A stretch of 44,592 nucleotides of DNA from Actinomycetes bacterium. GTDB taxonomy: Bacteria > Actinomycetota > Actinomycetes > JAHEKZ01. The notes beneath the pieces are model-generated. The model had not been told where the DNA came from and ran no database searches. It saw nothing but the letters and a program-made list of their open reading frames with translations. The stretch covers positions 1-44,592 of the forward strand of contig JAHEKZ010000017.1 in the NCBI GenBank assembly GCA_024644435.1, in the 5' to 3' direction. The position numbers were made by a program, and so were the translations under genes. Shown here piece by piece: positions 1 through 8,964 of this stretch; the stretch's first letter is position 1; each line of letters opens with the position of its first letter.

Positions 1-272
1 GGTTTCTTCGGTTCCCCGGACGAGCGCTCCCCGTGGGCGCATGGGGTCCGTATGAGGTGCTGGTCAGGGCAGCGACCGACCTGCTCCCCCACTGGGCGCA
101 CGACGTGCTGGGAACCCATGCACGACCGGCAGCGATCGAGTCGATGGACAGCGCCGTGTGCTCGACGACCCTGCGATCGCTCCAGGCCATACTCGGCCCG
201 CGGTCACGAGCGGTCGAACTGGCCTACCGCCGGGTCGGGATCGACCCGGACGCTACGACGACCTCAGCGTGA
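1..272 (+). CDS. C-terminal fragment, possible MpaB-like (DUF2236) oxygenase
   Basis: The reading frame is open from the window edge (first full codon at base 3) and stops with TGA at 270-272, leaving about 89 residues. An internal GTG at 33 is probably not the true start because the frame continues upstream. The fragment is helical and contains LLPHWAHDVLG followed by an Arg-rich end (YRRVGIDPDA). This resembles the C-terminus of DUF2236/MpaB-type proteins, a heme-associated actinobacterial family, but the catalytic part lies outside the window. The 3' end overlaps the convergent aldehyde dehydrogenase by 9 bases. The family call rests only on recollection of the C-terminal pattern; that it is coding is more certain than what it does. 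Confidence 0.45.
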   Translation, partial: FLRFPGRALPVGAWGPYEVLVRAATDLLPHWAHDVLGTHARPAAIESMDSAVCSTTLRSLQAILGPRSRAVELAYRRVGIDPDATTTSA

Positions 273-1727
273 CGTCTCGATGATGACCAGACGTGTCTCG
301 GTCATCTCGGCGACGGAGTAGGCCGGGCCCTCGCGGGTGTTGCCCGAGTCGCGAACTCCGCCATAGGGCATCTGGTCGGCACGCCAGGTCGGTACCTCGT
401 TGACGAGGACACCACCGAAGTCGAGCGTGCGCACCGCCTCGAATGCGGTCGAGATGTCATTCGTGAAGATCGCCGCCTGCAGTCCGTAAGCAGTGTCGTT
501 GGCGATCTTGAGAGCTTCGTCGACCGAGTCGATGGCCTGGATCGCCACGACCGGACCGAAGACCTCGTTGATGCAGACCTGCATGTCGGGCTTGGCGTCG
601 GCGATCACCGTAGGGACGAGGACGCCGTTGGCGTCGATCTGACCGCCAGACACGATGCGCCCACCTTGCGCCACAGCCTCGTCGACCCACCCCTTGACGC
701 GGTCTCGCTCGTTCTGCGAGATGAGGGCCGACACGTCGGTCTCTTCGCTGAGCGGGTCGCCCACGACGAGCGAGTCGACCATCGACCCGAGGTACTCGGT
801 GAACTCGTCGGCAACCGAGCGGTGGACCAGGATGCGCTGCGTCGAGATGCACGACTGACCGGCGTGCGAGAAGCCCGCAATCTTGATCTTGTCGGCGGCC
901 TTCCGCCAGTCGCCGTCCTCGGCGATGATGACCGGCGCGTTGTTGCCGAGCTCGAGCCCCACGTGCTTGCGGGGCGCACGCGACTTGATGCCCCAGCCGA
1001 CCTCAGGCGAACCGGTGAATGTAATGAGGGCGATGTCGGGGTGGTCGACGAGCGCGTTTCCGACGACCGACCCCGGACCCGTGACGACTGAGAGGTAGGA
1101 CGCCGGCAGGCCACACTCCTCGATCAGCAGCCACGCGAGGGCAATGGCGCTGTACGGAGTCTGACCGGCCGGCTTCAGGACGACGGGGCAGCCCGCGGCG
1201 ATAGCTGGGGCCACTTTGTGGGCGACCAGGTTGAGCGGGAAGTTGAAGGGGCTGATCGCTCCGACGACGCCGATCGGCACCCGCATCGTGTAGGCCACTT
1301 TGGTGTCGCCACCTGGCGCGGCCGTGATCGGGATTACCTCGCCGGCCAGCTTGCGCGCCTCAACGGCCGCAAAGGCGAACGTTCCGGCTGCTCGATCGGC
1401 CTCGACCCGAGCGGTCTTGATCGGCTTGGCCGCCTCGTGGGAGATGATCTGGGCGAACTCCTCCTGGCGCTCGCGCAGCAGCACCGACGCCTTCTCGAGG
1501 ATGTCCGCGCGCTGCCACGGGGCAAGAGGTTGGTCGCGCAGGCCCGACTTGGCGGCTGCAACGGCGCGGTCGACGTCGGCCTGTCCGAGCAGCGGCACCT
1601 CGCCCAGGGGCGACCCGTCGAACGGGGATGCGACGGTCGACGACTCAACACCCGTCACAGGTGCACCCGCGACCGGGACCTCAGTGATCCCCTTCGCGGG
1701 CAGCGAGATGCGGTGGCTGTCAGCCAT
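264..1727 (-). CDS. NAD(P)-dependent aldehyde dehydrogenase
   Basis: A full-length (487 residue) ALDH-superfamily enzyme that oxidises an aldehyde to the acid with NAD(P)+, in the cytoplasm. Visible family elements are the oxyanion Asn in SPFNFP (about Asn162), the cofactor-binding VLKPAGQTP stretch (184-191), FTGSPEVG (237-244), the general-base Glu in VGLELG (Glu259) and the nucleophile Cys in AGQSCIS (Cys293). The GQSCIST form and overall sequence recall the lactaldehyde / succinate-semialdehyde / non-phosphorylating GAPDH branch more than betaine-aldehyde dehydrogenases, but the substrate cannot be assigned. The ATG at 1727 has a strong GGAGGGG ribosome site just upstream. It lies 62 bases behind the helicase gene on the same strand and may have its own promoter. 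Confidence 0.9.
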   Translation of the reverse strand: MADSHRISLPAKGITEVPVAGAPVTGVESSTVASPFDGSPLGEVPLLGQADVDRAVAAAKSGLRDQPLAPWQRADILEKASVLLRERQEEFAQIISHEAAKPIKTARVEADRAAGTFAFAAVEARKLAGEVIPITAAPGGDTKVAYTMRVPIGVVGAISPFNFPLNLVAHKVAPAIAAGCPVVLKPAGQTPYSAIALAWLLIEECGLPASYLSVVTGPGSVVGNALVDHPDIALITFTGSPEVGWGIKSRAPRKHVGLELGNNAPVIIAEDGDWRKAADKIKIAGFSHAGQSCISTQRILVHRSVADEFTEYLGSMVDSLVVGDPLSEETDVSALISQNERDRVKGWVDEAVAQGGRIVSGGQIDANGVLVPTVIADAKPDMQVCINEVFGPVVAIQAIDSVDEALKIANDTAYGLQAAIFTNDISTAFEAVRTLDFGGVLVNEVPTWRADQMPYGGVRDSGNTREGPAYSVAEMTETRLVIIETSR

Positions 1728-1789
1728 GACCCCTCCGATGCAGTTGGTTCTACGCCCTGATCCGGCGCACGGTGAAGTCTGCCGTACCC

Positions 1790-3625
1790 CTAGGAACGGC
1801 CGCCACGCGGCCGGGTGCTGTCCTTGCCGGAGGGCTTACCCGCGCCCTTGGCGGCACTCTTGGTCCTGGGCTTGGACGGGGGCTTGCCGGTGGATGCGCC
1901 GCGCGGTTTGCTCGGCGGGTTCCCCCCAGCTGCCGGTGCGTCGCGGTCTGGCCGTACCTGCACCTTCTGACCCTTGATCCGGGTGGCCCGCAGCGCGTTG
2001 ACGACCTCGGTGACGGAGTCGGCCGGCACCTCGACGAGCGAGAACCGGTCCGTGATCTCGATCGAGCCCACGTCACGCCCGGTCAGGCGGGTCTCGCCGG
2101 CGATCGCCCCGACCAGGTCTTGCGGACGAACACCTCCGGCGCGACCCGCGCCCACGTACACCCGAGCCGTACCGGCCGCCCCCGTGCGGGAGCGCTCCTT
2201 GGGGCCACTGCGTCCAGCAGGACCGGTCTTGCCCTTGGTCTTGCCTTTGCCCCTGCCTTCACCGTCGTCCTTGGGAGCGGCGGCATCGGGGATCTCGTCC
2301 TCGTCGGATGGTCCGGCCACAGCCTCGTGAGCGAGCTTGACCGCCGCCATCGCCACCTCAACGACGTCGTACTCGTCCGTGAGCGACTCGACGACCACAC
2401 CGACGTGTCCGAGGTCGCCGGCGATGAGGATGTCTTCGAGAGCTGCCCGTGTCGCCTCGAGCCGACGCGCGTGAAGGTCGGCCACCGTCGGCACCTTGTG
2501 CACCGGGATCTTGTGCTTGGTCACGCGTTCGATCGTCTTGAGCTGTCGGTGCTCGCGAGGCTCAGCCAACGTGATGGCCACGCCTTCGCGACCGGCGCGA
2601 CCGACTCGACCGATGCGGTGCATGTACGACTCGGGCGCTGAGGGAACGTCGTAGTTGACCACGTGGGTGAGCTGCTCAACGTCGAGGCCGCGGGCAGCGA
2701 CGTCGGTGGCCACGATCAGATCGGCCACTTCGGATCGGAGACGGTTCATGACGCGGTCACGTTGGTTCTGGTCCATTCCGCCGTGCAGCGCCTCGGCGCG
2801 GTACCCGCGGCCATTGAGCGACTCGGCGAGGAACTCGACCTCGGCGCGGGTGCGGCAGAACACGAGGGCGGCTGTAGGCGACTCGACGTCGAGAATCCGT
2901 CCGAGCGCGGCCGGCTTGTGAGCACGCGGAACGATGTAGGCCGACTGCTTCACGCGCGGGCTCTCACCGGCGGCCACCTGCTCGCGCTCGATCTCGACGC
3001 GCACCGGGTCGGTGAGATAGGTACGGGCGATCTTCGTGATCCGCGACGGCATGGTGGCCGAGAAGAGAACGGTCTGACGCTTCTTGGGTGCCGCTGACAA
3101 GATTCCCTCGAGGTCGTCAGCGAATCCCATGTCGAGCATCTCGTCGGCCTCATCGAGAACGACGGTCGAGATCCAGTCGAGATTGAGCGTGCCCCGGTTG
3201 ACGTGGTCAAGAGCACGCCCCGGAGTGGCGACGACGACGTCGACGCCGCGCTTGAGCTCGCGCAGCTGCCGGTAGATGGGTTGTCCGCCGTAGATCGGCA
3301 GCACGCGTGCGTTGCGACCTTTGCCGTACCGGTGCAGAGCTTCGGAGACCTGGACGCAGAGCTCGCGCGTGGGCACCAGCACCAACGCCGACGGCTCGTC
3401 TCCGCGTCGCCCTTCGGTCAGCTGGTGCAGGATGGGAAGGGCGAAAGCCGCGGTCTTGCCCGTACCGGTCGCTGCCTGACCGATCAGGTCGTTGCCCTGC
3501 AGGAGCAACGGGATGGCTTCGCGCTGGATCGGGGTGGGCTCTTCGTAGCCGAGGCCGGTCAGCGCCGCCAGCAGTTCTGGATGGAGTCCGAGGTCAGCAA
3601 AAGTTTCAGGGGTTGAGGCATTCAC
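1790..3625 (-). CDS. deaD: DEAD-box ATP-dependent RNA helicase
   Basis: A 611-residue DEAD-box helicase that remodels RNA (ribosome assembly, mRNA turnover, cold adaptation). Motifs in order: Q motif (FADLGLHP...PTPIQREAIP, 9-39), Walker A AATGTGKT (51-58), PTREL (85-89), TPGR (134-137), DEAD (158-161), SAT (189-191), then HRIGRVGRAGR in the second RecA domain. After the helicase core come a DbpA/CsdA-type RNA-binding domain (VGAIAGETRLTGRDVGSIEI and following) and a Lys/Arg/Gly/Pro-rich basic tail, as in CsdA/DeaD and mycobacterial homologues. The start is GTG at 3623-3625, which fits the N-terminal Q-motif region; its ribosome site is weak. A perfect 7-base inverted repeat overlaps the start codon (see separate entry). 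Confidence 0.93.
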   Translation of the reverse strand: MNASTPETFADLGLHPELLAALTGLGYEEPTPIQREAIPLLLQGNDLIGQAATGTGKTAAFALPILHQLTEGRRGDEPSALVLVPTRELCVQVSEALHRYGKGRNARVLPIYGGQPIYRQLRELKRGVDVVVATPGRALDHVNRGTLNLDWISTVVLDEADEMLDMGFADDLEGILSAAPKKRQTVLFSATMPSRITKIARTYLTDPVRVEIEREQVAAGESPRVKQSAYIVPRAHKPAALGRILDVESPTAALVFCRTRAEVEFLAESLNGRGYRAEALHGGMDQNQRDRVMNRLRSEVADLIVATDVAARGLDVEQLTHVVNYDVPSAPESYMHRIGRVGRAGREGVAITLAEPREHRQLKTIERVTKHKIPVHKVPTVADLHARRLEATRAALEDILIAGDLGHVGVVVESLTDEYDVVEVAMAAVKLAHEAVAGPSDEDEIPDAAAPKDDGEGRGKGKTKGKTGPAGRSGPKERSRTGAAGTARVYVGAGRAGGVRPQDLVGAIAGETRLTGRDVGSIEITDRFSLVEVPADSVTEVVNALRATRIKGQKVQVRPDRDAPAAGGNPPSKPRGASTGKPPSKPRTKSAAKGAGKPSGKDSTRPRGGRS

Positions 3626-3631
3626 TCAACC
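3611..3631. repeat. Inverted repeat over the helicase start codon
   Basis: GGTTGAG (3611-3617), a 7-base spacer and CTCAACC (3625-3631) form a perfect inverted repeat. It spans the GTG start of the DEAD-box helicase. In RNA it would place the initiation codon at the edge of a small hairpin, which could modulate initiation of this typically cold-responsive gene. It could also be chance, since the arms are only 7 bases long. Confidence 0.4.
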
Positions 3632-3703
3632 ATTCTCCCGCGCCGGACGCCGCGCCGTCACCTTTGCCTTCTGCGCCAGTCTGTGCCCGGGGCCGTACAC
3701 GGT

Positions 3704-4594
3704 TCAGGAAGCGGGAATCAGGGCCATCAGCCGCTCGACCAGCGCATCGTCTGCACCCTCGAAGAAGCCACCCACGACATCCTCGACGTGCTCCAGGGAC
3801 TCGCCGCAGAACAGCACCGGCTGGTAGTGGGTGATGTCGTAGGTCATCGTCCCCATCAAGGGGATGTCGAGCGGCCGCAGGTCGGCGCCGACGAACTCCT
3901 CGATCTCGCCATAGCTCGAGAGCAGCCCGGCTCCGTACGCCTTGGGGTTTCCGTTCTCACGGAGCGTCCCGAACTCCAGCGAGAACCAGAAGACCTTGCT
4001 CACGAACTCGAGTGCCTCTGGGCTGCTACAGCGACGTGCGGCGCCACCCGCAGCCCGGTAGAGGGCGGCCAGCCGAGGACTGGCCAGGGTCGTGGCATGT
4101 CCGATCACCTCGTGGATCACGTCCGGCTCGGGCGTATACAGAGGAAAGGACGCGTGCCGGATGTACTGCGTCGACCAGAATGCGCCGTCAGCCAGGGAGC
4201 CGTAGAACTCTGCCAAGGGCACCAGGCCGGCCGCTGGTTGGTAGCGGAACCCGGTATGGGGGGCCAGCAGCTCGTTGACCTCCGTCAGCTGAGGAATGTG
4301 GTCAGTCGGCAGTCCGAGCTGCTCACCGGCCCCGACAACCTCACGCGGGGCGAGCCGCTGGTGCTTGGCCCACAGCTCGCGACAGACCACCTGCCACACC
4401 TCATGCTCTTCGTCGGTGTAGTCGATCAGCGGAAGGGGCTCGCCGGCCCGCCAGTCAAGAGCGGCCTCGGCGATCGCATTGCGGCGCGCCCGGTACTCGG
4501 GATCGGCCACGCCGGGATGGTCAGCCGACAGATGCACGGTGACCTCACCGTCCTGGCGGGTCACCGGCGCGTAGAGCTGGCCCTCTTCAAACAT
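3704..4594 (-). CDS. phhA: Phenylalanine 4-monooxygenase
   Basis: A 296-residue bacterial aromatic amino acid hydroxylase converting phenylalanine to tyrosine with O2, a reduced pterin and ferrous iron. The iron ligands are visible: the two His of HEVIGH (in PDVIHEVIGHATTLAS) and the Glu of FWFSLEFG. The N-terminal DYTDEEHEVWQVVCRELW segment and GFRYQPAAGLVPLAEFYGSL are also characteristic. There is no ACT regulatory domain, as expected for bacterial monomeric enzymes. The ATG at 4594 is the natural start for the family length. No pterin-recycling gene (phhB) or tyrosine-degradation gene is adjacent, so this looks like a stand-alone gene for phenylalanine catabolism or tyrosine supply. Confidence 0.92.
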   Translation of the reverse strand: MFEEGQLYAPVTRQDGEVTVHLSADHPGVADPEYRARRNAIAEAALDWRAGEPLPLIDYTDEEHEVWQVVCRELWAKHQRLAPREVVGAGEQLGLPTDHIPQLTEVNELLAPHTGFRYQPAAGLVPLAEFYGSLADGAFWSTQYIRHASFPLYTPEPDVIHEVIGHATTLASPRLAALYRAAGGAARRCSSPEALEFVSKVFWFSLEFGTLRENGNPKAYGAGLLSSYGEIEEFVGADLRPLDIPLMGTMTYDITHYQPVLFCGESLEHVEDVVGGFFEGADDALVERLMALIPAS

Positions 4595-4648
4595 GAGCCC
4601 AGGGTGCGGGCGTCAAGCGCACAAGACAACGGTGCACCGACCGGGCCA

Positions 4649-4678
4649 GCACCATGCCCAGTCCTGGCGCGATGGTGC
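4649..4678 (-). terminator. Possible intrinsic terminator after the S9 peptidase
   Basis: GCACCAT (4649-4655) and ATGGTGC (4672-4678) are perfect complements. The 16-base loop holds a second small inverted pair (CCAG/CTGG). The hairpin begins 4 bases beyond the stop codon of the minus-strand peptidase gene and before phhA. There is no U tract, which is common in high-GC actinobacteria. It would separate the two same-strand genes. Confidence 0.4.
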
Positions 4679-4682
4679 GCGC

Positions 4683-6764
4683 TCAGGTGGTCACTTTGTC
4701 CACGGCCTGCAGGACGAACGCCGCCACCTCTGCCTCGTAGGCCAGGTGCGCGAACCGACCGGTCGGCCCGCTGTGGCCACCGTCGCCGAGCTCGGCCCGG
4801 AAGAGCGTGCGCGCATCGTCGGGTCCGGCTGTGGCACGGATCCGGGCGACCCACTTGGCGGGTTCGTGGATGAGAACCCTCGGGTCGTGCAGCGCACCCG
4901 TGGCCAGCAGCTCGGGGCGACCGACGGCGGGGATGTTCTCGTACGGCGAGTACGACAGCATGTAGTCGAACTGCTCCTTGATCCGCGGGTCACCCCACTC
5001 GTCCACCTCGTTCGCCGTGAGCGGGACGGTGTGGTCGAGCATCGAGCTGATGACGTCGACGAACGGCACCTCGGCCACGACGGCCCGCCAGCGGTCAGGG
5101 CGCATGGCGTACACCGCACCCTGCAGCAGGCCCCCGGCCGACAACCCGCGCGAGACGATGCGCGACCCGTCGACAAGTCCGTCTGCCGCCAGTGCATCAG
5201 CGACATCGATGAAGTCGGTGAAGGTGTTGCGCTTGGTCATCAGGTAGCCGTCGAGGTACCAACGACGACCCATCTCTCCTCCTCCGCGGATAAGCGCGTG
5301 CGCGAAGACCACCCCACGGTCGAGCAGACTCGGCAACGACCCGTCGAAGCCCGGCCAGAACGAGCTCTCGTAGGAGCCGTAGGCGTAGAGCAGAACCGGC
5401 GCCGACCCGTCCAGCGGGGTGTCCTTGTGGCGGGCCACCTTCACCGGCACCCGCTCCCCATCGCGTGCGCTTACCCAGCGCAGGTCGGTCACGTAGTCGT
5501 CGACGTCGTAGTTGGGTAGCTCACGTCGTCGGACGATGGTGCTCGCCCCCGAGCTGAGGTCGACGCTCAGCCACTGACCGGGGTCGACGTACGACTCGAC
5601 CTCGACGAGGACCGCGTCGACATCTGGCTCCTCGTTGTGCCAGAGGGTGAGCAGGCCGGCCGGGGTACCGACCTGAACGACCATGGCACTCTGCAGGTCG
5701 ACCGGACCGCTGGACGTGACCGCATCGCGGGGAAGGATCCGCAGCACCTGTTGTCCGGTTGACACCGTTGACAGCACGACGTGGCGCGCAAAGACGTCGA
5801 CGTCGTGAAGGCGTACGCCCGATGTCTCCGGAAGCACCTCTTTCCAGGTCTCCGGGGTGGACGCACCGACCGGGGCACGCATCAGGCGAAACTCCGTCGC
5901 ATCGTCGTTGGTGACGATCAGCAGCTCGCCCCTGCCGTCACCTGGCAAGTGGGCAACGTTGTACTCGACACCTCGACGACGCGGTGTGACAACCCACGCC
6001 GGCTGGTCGGGGCGGCGCGAGTCGACCAGCCAGACCTCCGCGGTGTTCCGGTTGACCGTACGGATGACAATGAGCTCGCCTGCGCGGTCGCCCCAGGCCA
6101 CGACGTCGTACTGGGTGTCGAGGTCCTCGAAGACGAGGACGTCACGTGACGATGCCGTGCCGATCACGTGGCGCCACACCTGGTAGGGCCGGTACACCTC
6201 GTCGTGGACCACGTAGAAGAACGTCGACCCGTCGGCCGACCAGGCGCCGCCGTAGTAGGTGTGAGCAACCGCGTCTTCGAGATCTCGCCCGGTCTCGATG
6301 TCGCGGAAGCGCAGCTCGTAGACCTCGTCACCTGTGACGTCGACCGAGTAGGCCAGCAGGATGCCATCGGGGCTGACCAGGGCGAGGCCCACCTCGACGT
6401 ACTCACCCGGGGCCACCAACGTGTTCTGGTCCAGGACCAGCGACTCGGTCCCTGCCGAGTCGACCCGCCACAGCTGCTGGTACTCCTGGCCGGCCGGTTC
6501 GCGCGTGAAGTAGTCGAAGTCGCCCTCGCGCCAACGAGCGGAGTCCTCGGCCTCAGGTACCCGCGCCACCATCTCGTTGGTCAGCTCGTCCACCATCGAC
6601 TGCAACGGCGCCATCTGCTCGTCGTAGTACGCACGCTCCGCGCGCAAGTGCGCCATCGACTCGTCGCTGGTCTTGTCCTTCAACCAGGCGTACGGGTCCG
6701 GGCGCTCAATCCCGTGCTCGCGATGGACGTGCGGGTGCTGTGGGGCAAGAGGAGGCCGACTCAT
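4683..6764 (-). CDS. Prolyl oligopeptidase family protein (oligopeptidase B-like, S9A)
   Basis: A 693-residue serine peptidase of the S9A family, which cleaves short peptides, for oligopeptidase B after Arg/Lys. The N-terminal part contains RPDPYAWLKD followed by a seven-bladed beta-propeller region (about 70-400) that restricts access to small peptides. The C-terminal alpha/beta hydrolase domain carries the triad Ser542 (GLSAGG), Asp627 (ALHDPRV) and His664 (GDGGHSG). GGGEMGRRWYLDG and KRNTFTDFID are typical of oligopeptidase B. There is no signal peptide, so it is cytoplasmic. The start ATG at 6764 precedes the conserved HPHVHREHGIERPDPYAWL segment. It could equally be called protease II; substrate specificity is inferred from the family. 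Confidence 0.92.
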   Translation of the reverse strand: MSRPPLAPQHPHVHREHGIERPDPYAWLKDKTSDESMAHLRAERAYYDEQMAPLQSMVDELTNEMVARVPEAEDSARWREGDFDYFTREPAGQEYQQLWRVDSAGTESLVLDQNTLVAPGEYVEVGLALVSPDGILLAYSVDVTGDEVYELRFRDIETGRDLEDAVAHTYYGGAWSADGSTFFYVVHDEVYRPYQVWRHVIGTASSRDVLVFEDLDTQYDVVAWGDRAGELIVIRTVNRNTAEVWLVDSRRPDQPAWVVTPRRRGVEYNVAHLPGDGRGELLIVTNDDATEFRLMRAPVGASTPETWKEVLPETSGVRLHDVDVFARHVVLSTVSTGQQVLRILPRDAVTSSGPVDLQSAMVVQVGTPAGLLTLWHNEEPDVDAVLVEVESYVDPGQWLSVDLSSGASTIVRRRELPNYDVDDYVTDLRWVSARDGERVPVKVARHKDTPLDGSAPVLLYAYGSYESSFWPGFDGSLPSLLDRGVVFAHALIRGGGEMGRRWYLDGYLMTKRNTFTDFIDVADALAADGLVDGSRIVSRGLSAGGLLQGAVYAMRPDRWRAVVAEVPFVDVISSMLDHTVPLTANEVDEWGDPRIKEQFDYMLSYSPYENIPAVGRPELLATGALHDPRVLIHEPAKWVARIRATAGPDDARTLFRAELGDGGHSGPTGRFAHLAYEAEVAAFVLQAVDKVTT

Positions 6765-6789
6765 GGATCAGGACGCTAGCAGCGCGAAG

Positions 6790-7872
6790 TCATCCGAGCA
6801 GACCGCGCACTACCGAGGCGTCGAGCCCGTAGTTGGTGTTGCCTTGACGGCCGACCACCGTGGGAGCCATCAGCATCGAGTTCAGGACTGACTCCTCGGT
6901 AGCGTCCACCACCGCCTCGAAGAGTGGGTCTAGCTCACGCCCCGTCACGGACCGGCCTGCCGATGCCTGACCTCGCTGCTGCCGGAGCCCGGTGGCGAAC
7001 GCCATGAAGATCTCGCCACTGCCGTGGTGCGCGGTCGACCCGGTGCGCGCCAGCCCCAGACCGGCCCGACGGGCCAGCCGCTCGCACCCGGCATGGTCGA
7101 CCGGTGCGTCAGTGGCGACCACGACGATGCAGGACCCCTTGGGCCCAGGGTCGGCCGGCACGTCGGGTGCAGCGTCCGCCGGGTTCGGGATTCGGCGTCC
7201 GATGGGGACTCCGTCGACGGTGAGGCGACCGAACTCGCCGAAGTTGGACATCACCAACACGGCGACCGTGTGTCCCGACGGCAGCACGCGCGATGACGTG
7301 CCGATGCCCCCCTTGTGCCCGAGGCAGGACATCCCGGTGCCGCTGCCTACCGCGCCTTCGTCGGGTGGCTCAGTGGCCCCCACCGATGTGCGGGCAGCCG
7401 CCAGGGCGGCTGCGACATCGGACTCCTCGATTTGCATGACGCGCGCCTCGTTGAGAAACGAGTCGTCGCACTCGGCGACAACTGGGATCAGGGTGTCCTC
7501 GACCCCGATCTTGGGGTTCTCGGCCATGAGCAGTCGGCAGGCGGCGTCATAGACCCGTCCCAGCTGCATGGTCGAGGTCAGGAAGACCGGTGACTCGAGC
7601 AACCCCCACTCGCCGGCGGTCACGAAGCCTGTCATCTCTCCGGCGCCGTTCAGAGCGACGGCGCCGAACGGAAGAGGCGAGTCGAACGGGTCGCCACCTG
7701 GGTCGACGACGGTCACCCCCGTTCGGGCCGTACCCCTTCCCTTCGGCGGGTCGGGCTCGTCCCGCCAGACGGTGGCGTGGCCGACACCGACACCCGGCAC
7801 GTCAAGCATCGAGTTGGTCGGTCCGGTGGGCAGCACACCGATGGTGGCATCAAGATCTCGGAAGCGAGGCAT
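6790..7872 (-). CDS. P1/S58 family peptidase (DmpA-type aminopeptidase)
   Basis: A 360-residue DmpA/S58-family Ntn-type hydrolase (L-aminopeptidase / D-esterase or beta-aminopeptidase). Such proteins self-cleave into two chains, with a new N-terminal Ser/Thr as nucleophile. Supporting motifs are SMLDVPGVGVGHATVWRD at the N-terminus, ALNGAGEMTG, GAVGSGTGMSCLGHKGGIGTSS around the processing region, MSNFGEFGRLTVDGVPIGR, and the C-terminal SVLNSMLMAPTVVGRQGN. The frame stays open far upstream, but family homology begins at about MPRFRDL, so I place the start at ATG 7872. That leaves only 9 bases to the divergent deacetylase-like gene. Such enzymes act on peptides or amino-acid amides. Confidence 0.87.
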   Translation of the reverse strand: MPRFRDLDATIGVLPTGPTNSMLDVPGVGVGHATVWRDEPDPPKGRGTARTGVTVVDPGGDPFDSPLPFGAVALNGAGEMTGFVTAGEWGLLESPVFLTSTMQLGRVYDAACRLLMAENPKIGVEDTLIPVVAECDDSFLNEARVMQIEESDVAAALAAARTSVGATEPPDEGAVGSGTGMSCLGHKGGIGTSSRVLPSGHTVAVLVMSNFGEFGRLTVDGVPIGRRIPNPADAAPDVPADPGPKGSCIVVVATDAPVDHAGCERLARRAGLGLARTGSTAHHGSGEIFMAFATGLRQQRGQASAGRSVTGRELDPLFEAVVDATEESVLNSMLMAPTVVGRQGNTNYGLDASVVRGLLG

Positions 7873-7881
7873 CGTGACATC

Positions 7882-8964
7882 ATGCCGAACATGACGCTGA
7901 GAACGCCGGTGGTGTGGTCCGACACGTGCCTTCTGCACGATCCCAAAGGTGAGGTCTGGGTCGGTATCCCTATCGAAGGAACCGAGGTGGCCGCTCGGGC
8001 AGAGGTGATCGTTGCCGCCCTTCGCGAGGCCGGAGCGAGCGTCTCGCTGGCAGTGCCCCACGACGACCAGGTTCTGCACGAGGTGCACGACCCGGAACTC
8101 GTCGAGTGGATGCGCACCTGCTCGGACGAGTGGCAGCGCGGCGACTACGCGACCAACCCGGGTCAGGAGCGCGTCGTCCCGTACGTGTTCCCCACCGACG
8201 CGATGCTCGACGGCATGCCCCTGAGATCTCCTGCAGCCGTGCACGGCCGCGCCGGCCAGTACGGCTACGACACGATGACGCTGGTCGGCCCAGGCACCTG
8301 GGAGGCCGCGCGCGGGGCCGTCGACGCGGCGCTGAGCGCCGTAGACCTGGTGACGTCTGGTGGGCACGACACTGCCTATGCCCTCTGCCGGCCGCCGGGC
8401 CACCACGCCACCATTCGTGGCTACGGAGGATCGTGTTACCTCAACAATGCAGCGGTAGCCGCCCAAAGCCTCCGCACCAAGGGCCATGAGCGAGTCGCGA
8501 TCATCGATATCGACGCCCACCACGGCAACGGAACCCAGGGGATCTTCTACGACCGCGCAGACGTGTACTACGGATCGGTCCATGTGGATCCCGCAGCCGG
8601 CTGGTTCCCCCACTACGTCGGTCACGCCGATGAGACCGGTCGAGGGAACGGGGTGGGTGCCAACCGCAACCTCCCGATGGCCGAAGGAACGCCGGACGAC
8701 GCCTGGCTCGACGGGGTCGCCTCGCTCGTTTCCGATGTGAGGTCGCACGGCGCGACGGCAGTGGTCGTGTCGCTCGGCGTCGACGCTGCCATCAACGACC
8801 CCGAGAGCCCGCTGCAGATCACCGACGTCGGCTACCGGACGGCGGGCGAGCAGATCGCGGCCCTCGGACTTCCGACCGTGGCCGTCCAAGAGGGCGGCTA
8901 CCACCTTCCCTCACTCGGTGGATTGGTGGTCGCGACGATCACCGGCCTGGAGAGCCGAGGGTGA
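7882..8964 (+). CDS. Histone deacetylase superfamily / acetylpolyamine amidohydrolase
   Basis: A 360-residue zinc amidohydrolase of the HDAC/acetylpolyamine amidohydrolase/AcuC superfamily that removes acetyl groups from small amines or protein lysines. Visible motifs are CRPPGHHA with the paired catalytic His, IDIDAHHGNGTQ supplying zinc ligands Asp and His, GVDAAINDP with the third ligand Asp, and EGGYH with the catalytic Tyr. The start is ATG 7882; ATG 7891 is an alternative. The 9 bp gap to the divergent DmpA-type peptidase means the two promoters must overlap the opposite coding sequences or give leaderless messages. The pairing of a deacetylase with an aminopeptidase/amidase suggests catabolism of acylated amines or peptides, which is inference. 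Confidence 0.9.
   Translation: MPNMTLRTPVVWSDTCLLHDPKGEVWVGIPIEGTEVAARAEVIVAALREAGASVSLAVPHDDQVLHEVHDPELVEWMRTCSDEWQRGDYATNPGQERVVPYVFPTDAMLDGMPLRSPAAVHGRAGQYGYDTMTLVGPGTWEAARGAVDAALSAVDLVTSGGHDTAYALCRPPGHHATIRGYGGSCYLNNAAVAAQSLRTKGHERVAIIDIDAHHGNGTQGIFYDRADVYYGSVHVDPAAGWFPHYVGHADETGRGNGVGANRNLPMAEGTPDDAWLDGVASLVSDVRSHGATAVVVSLGVDAAINDPESPLQITDVGYRTAGEQIAALGLPTVAVQEGGYHLPSLGGLVVATITGLESRG

Noticed and set aside
7873-8904. Long open extension of the DmpA-type peptidase frame over the deacetylase gene
   Set aside because: The extension is antisense to a clear HDAC-family gene and lacks family similarity; the peptidase homology starts at about 7872.
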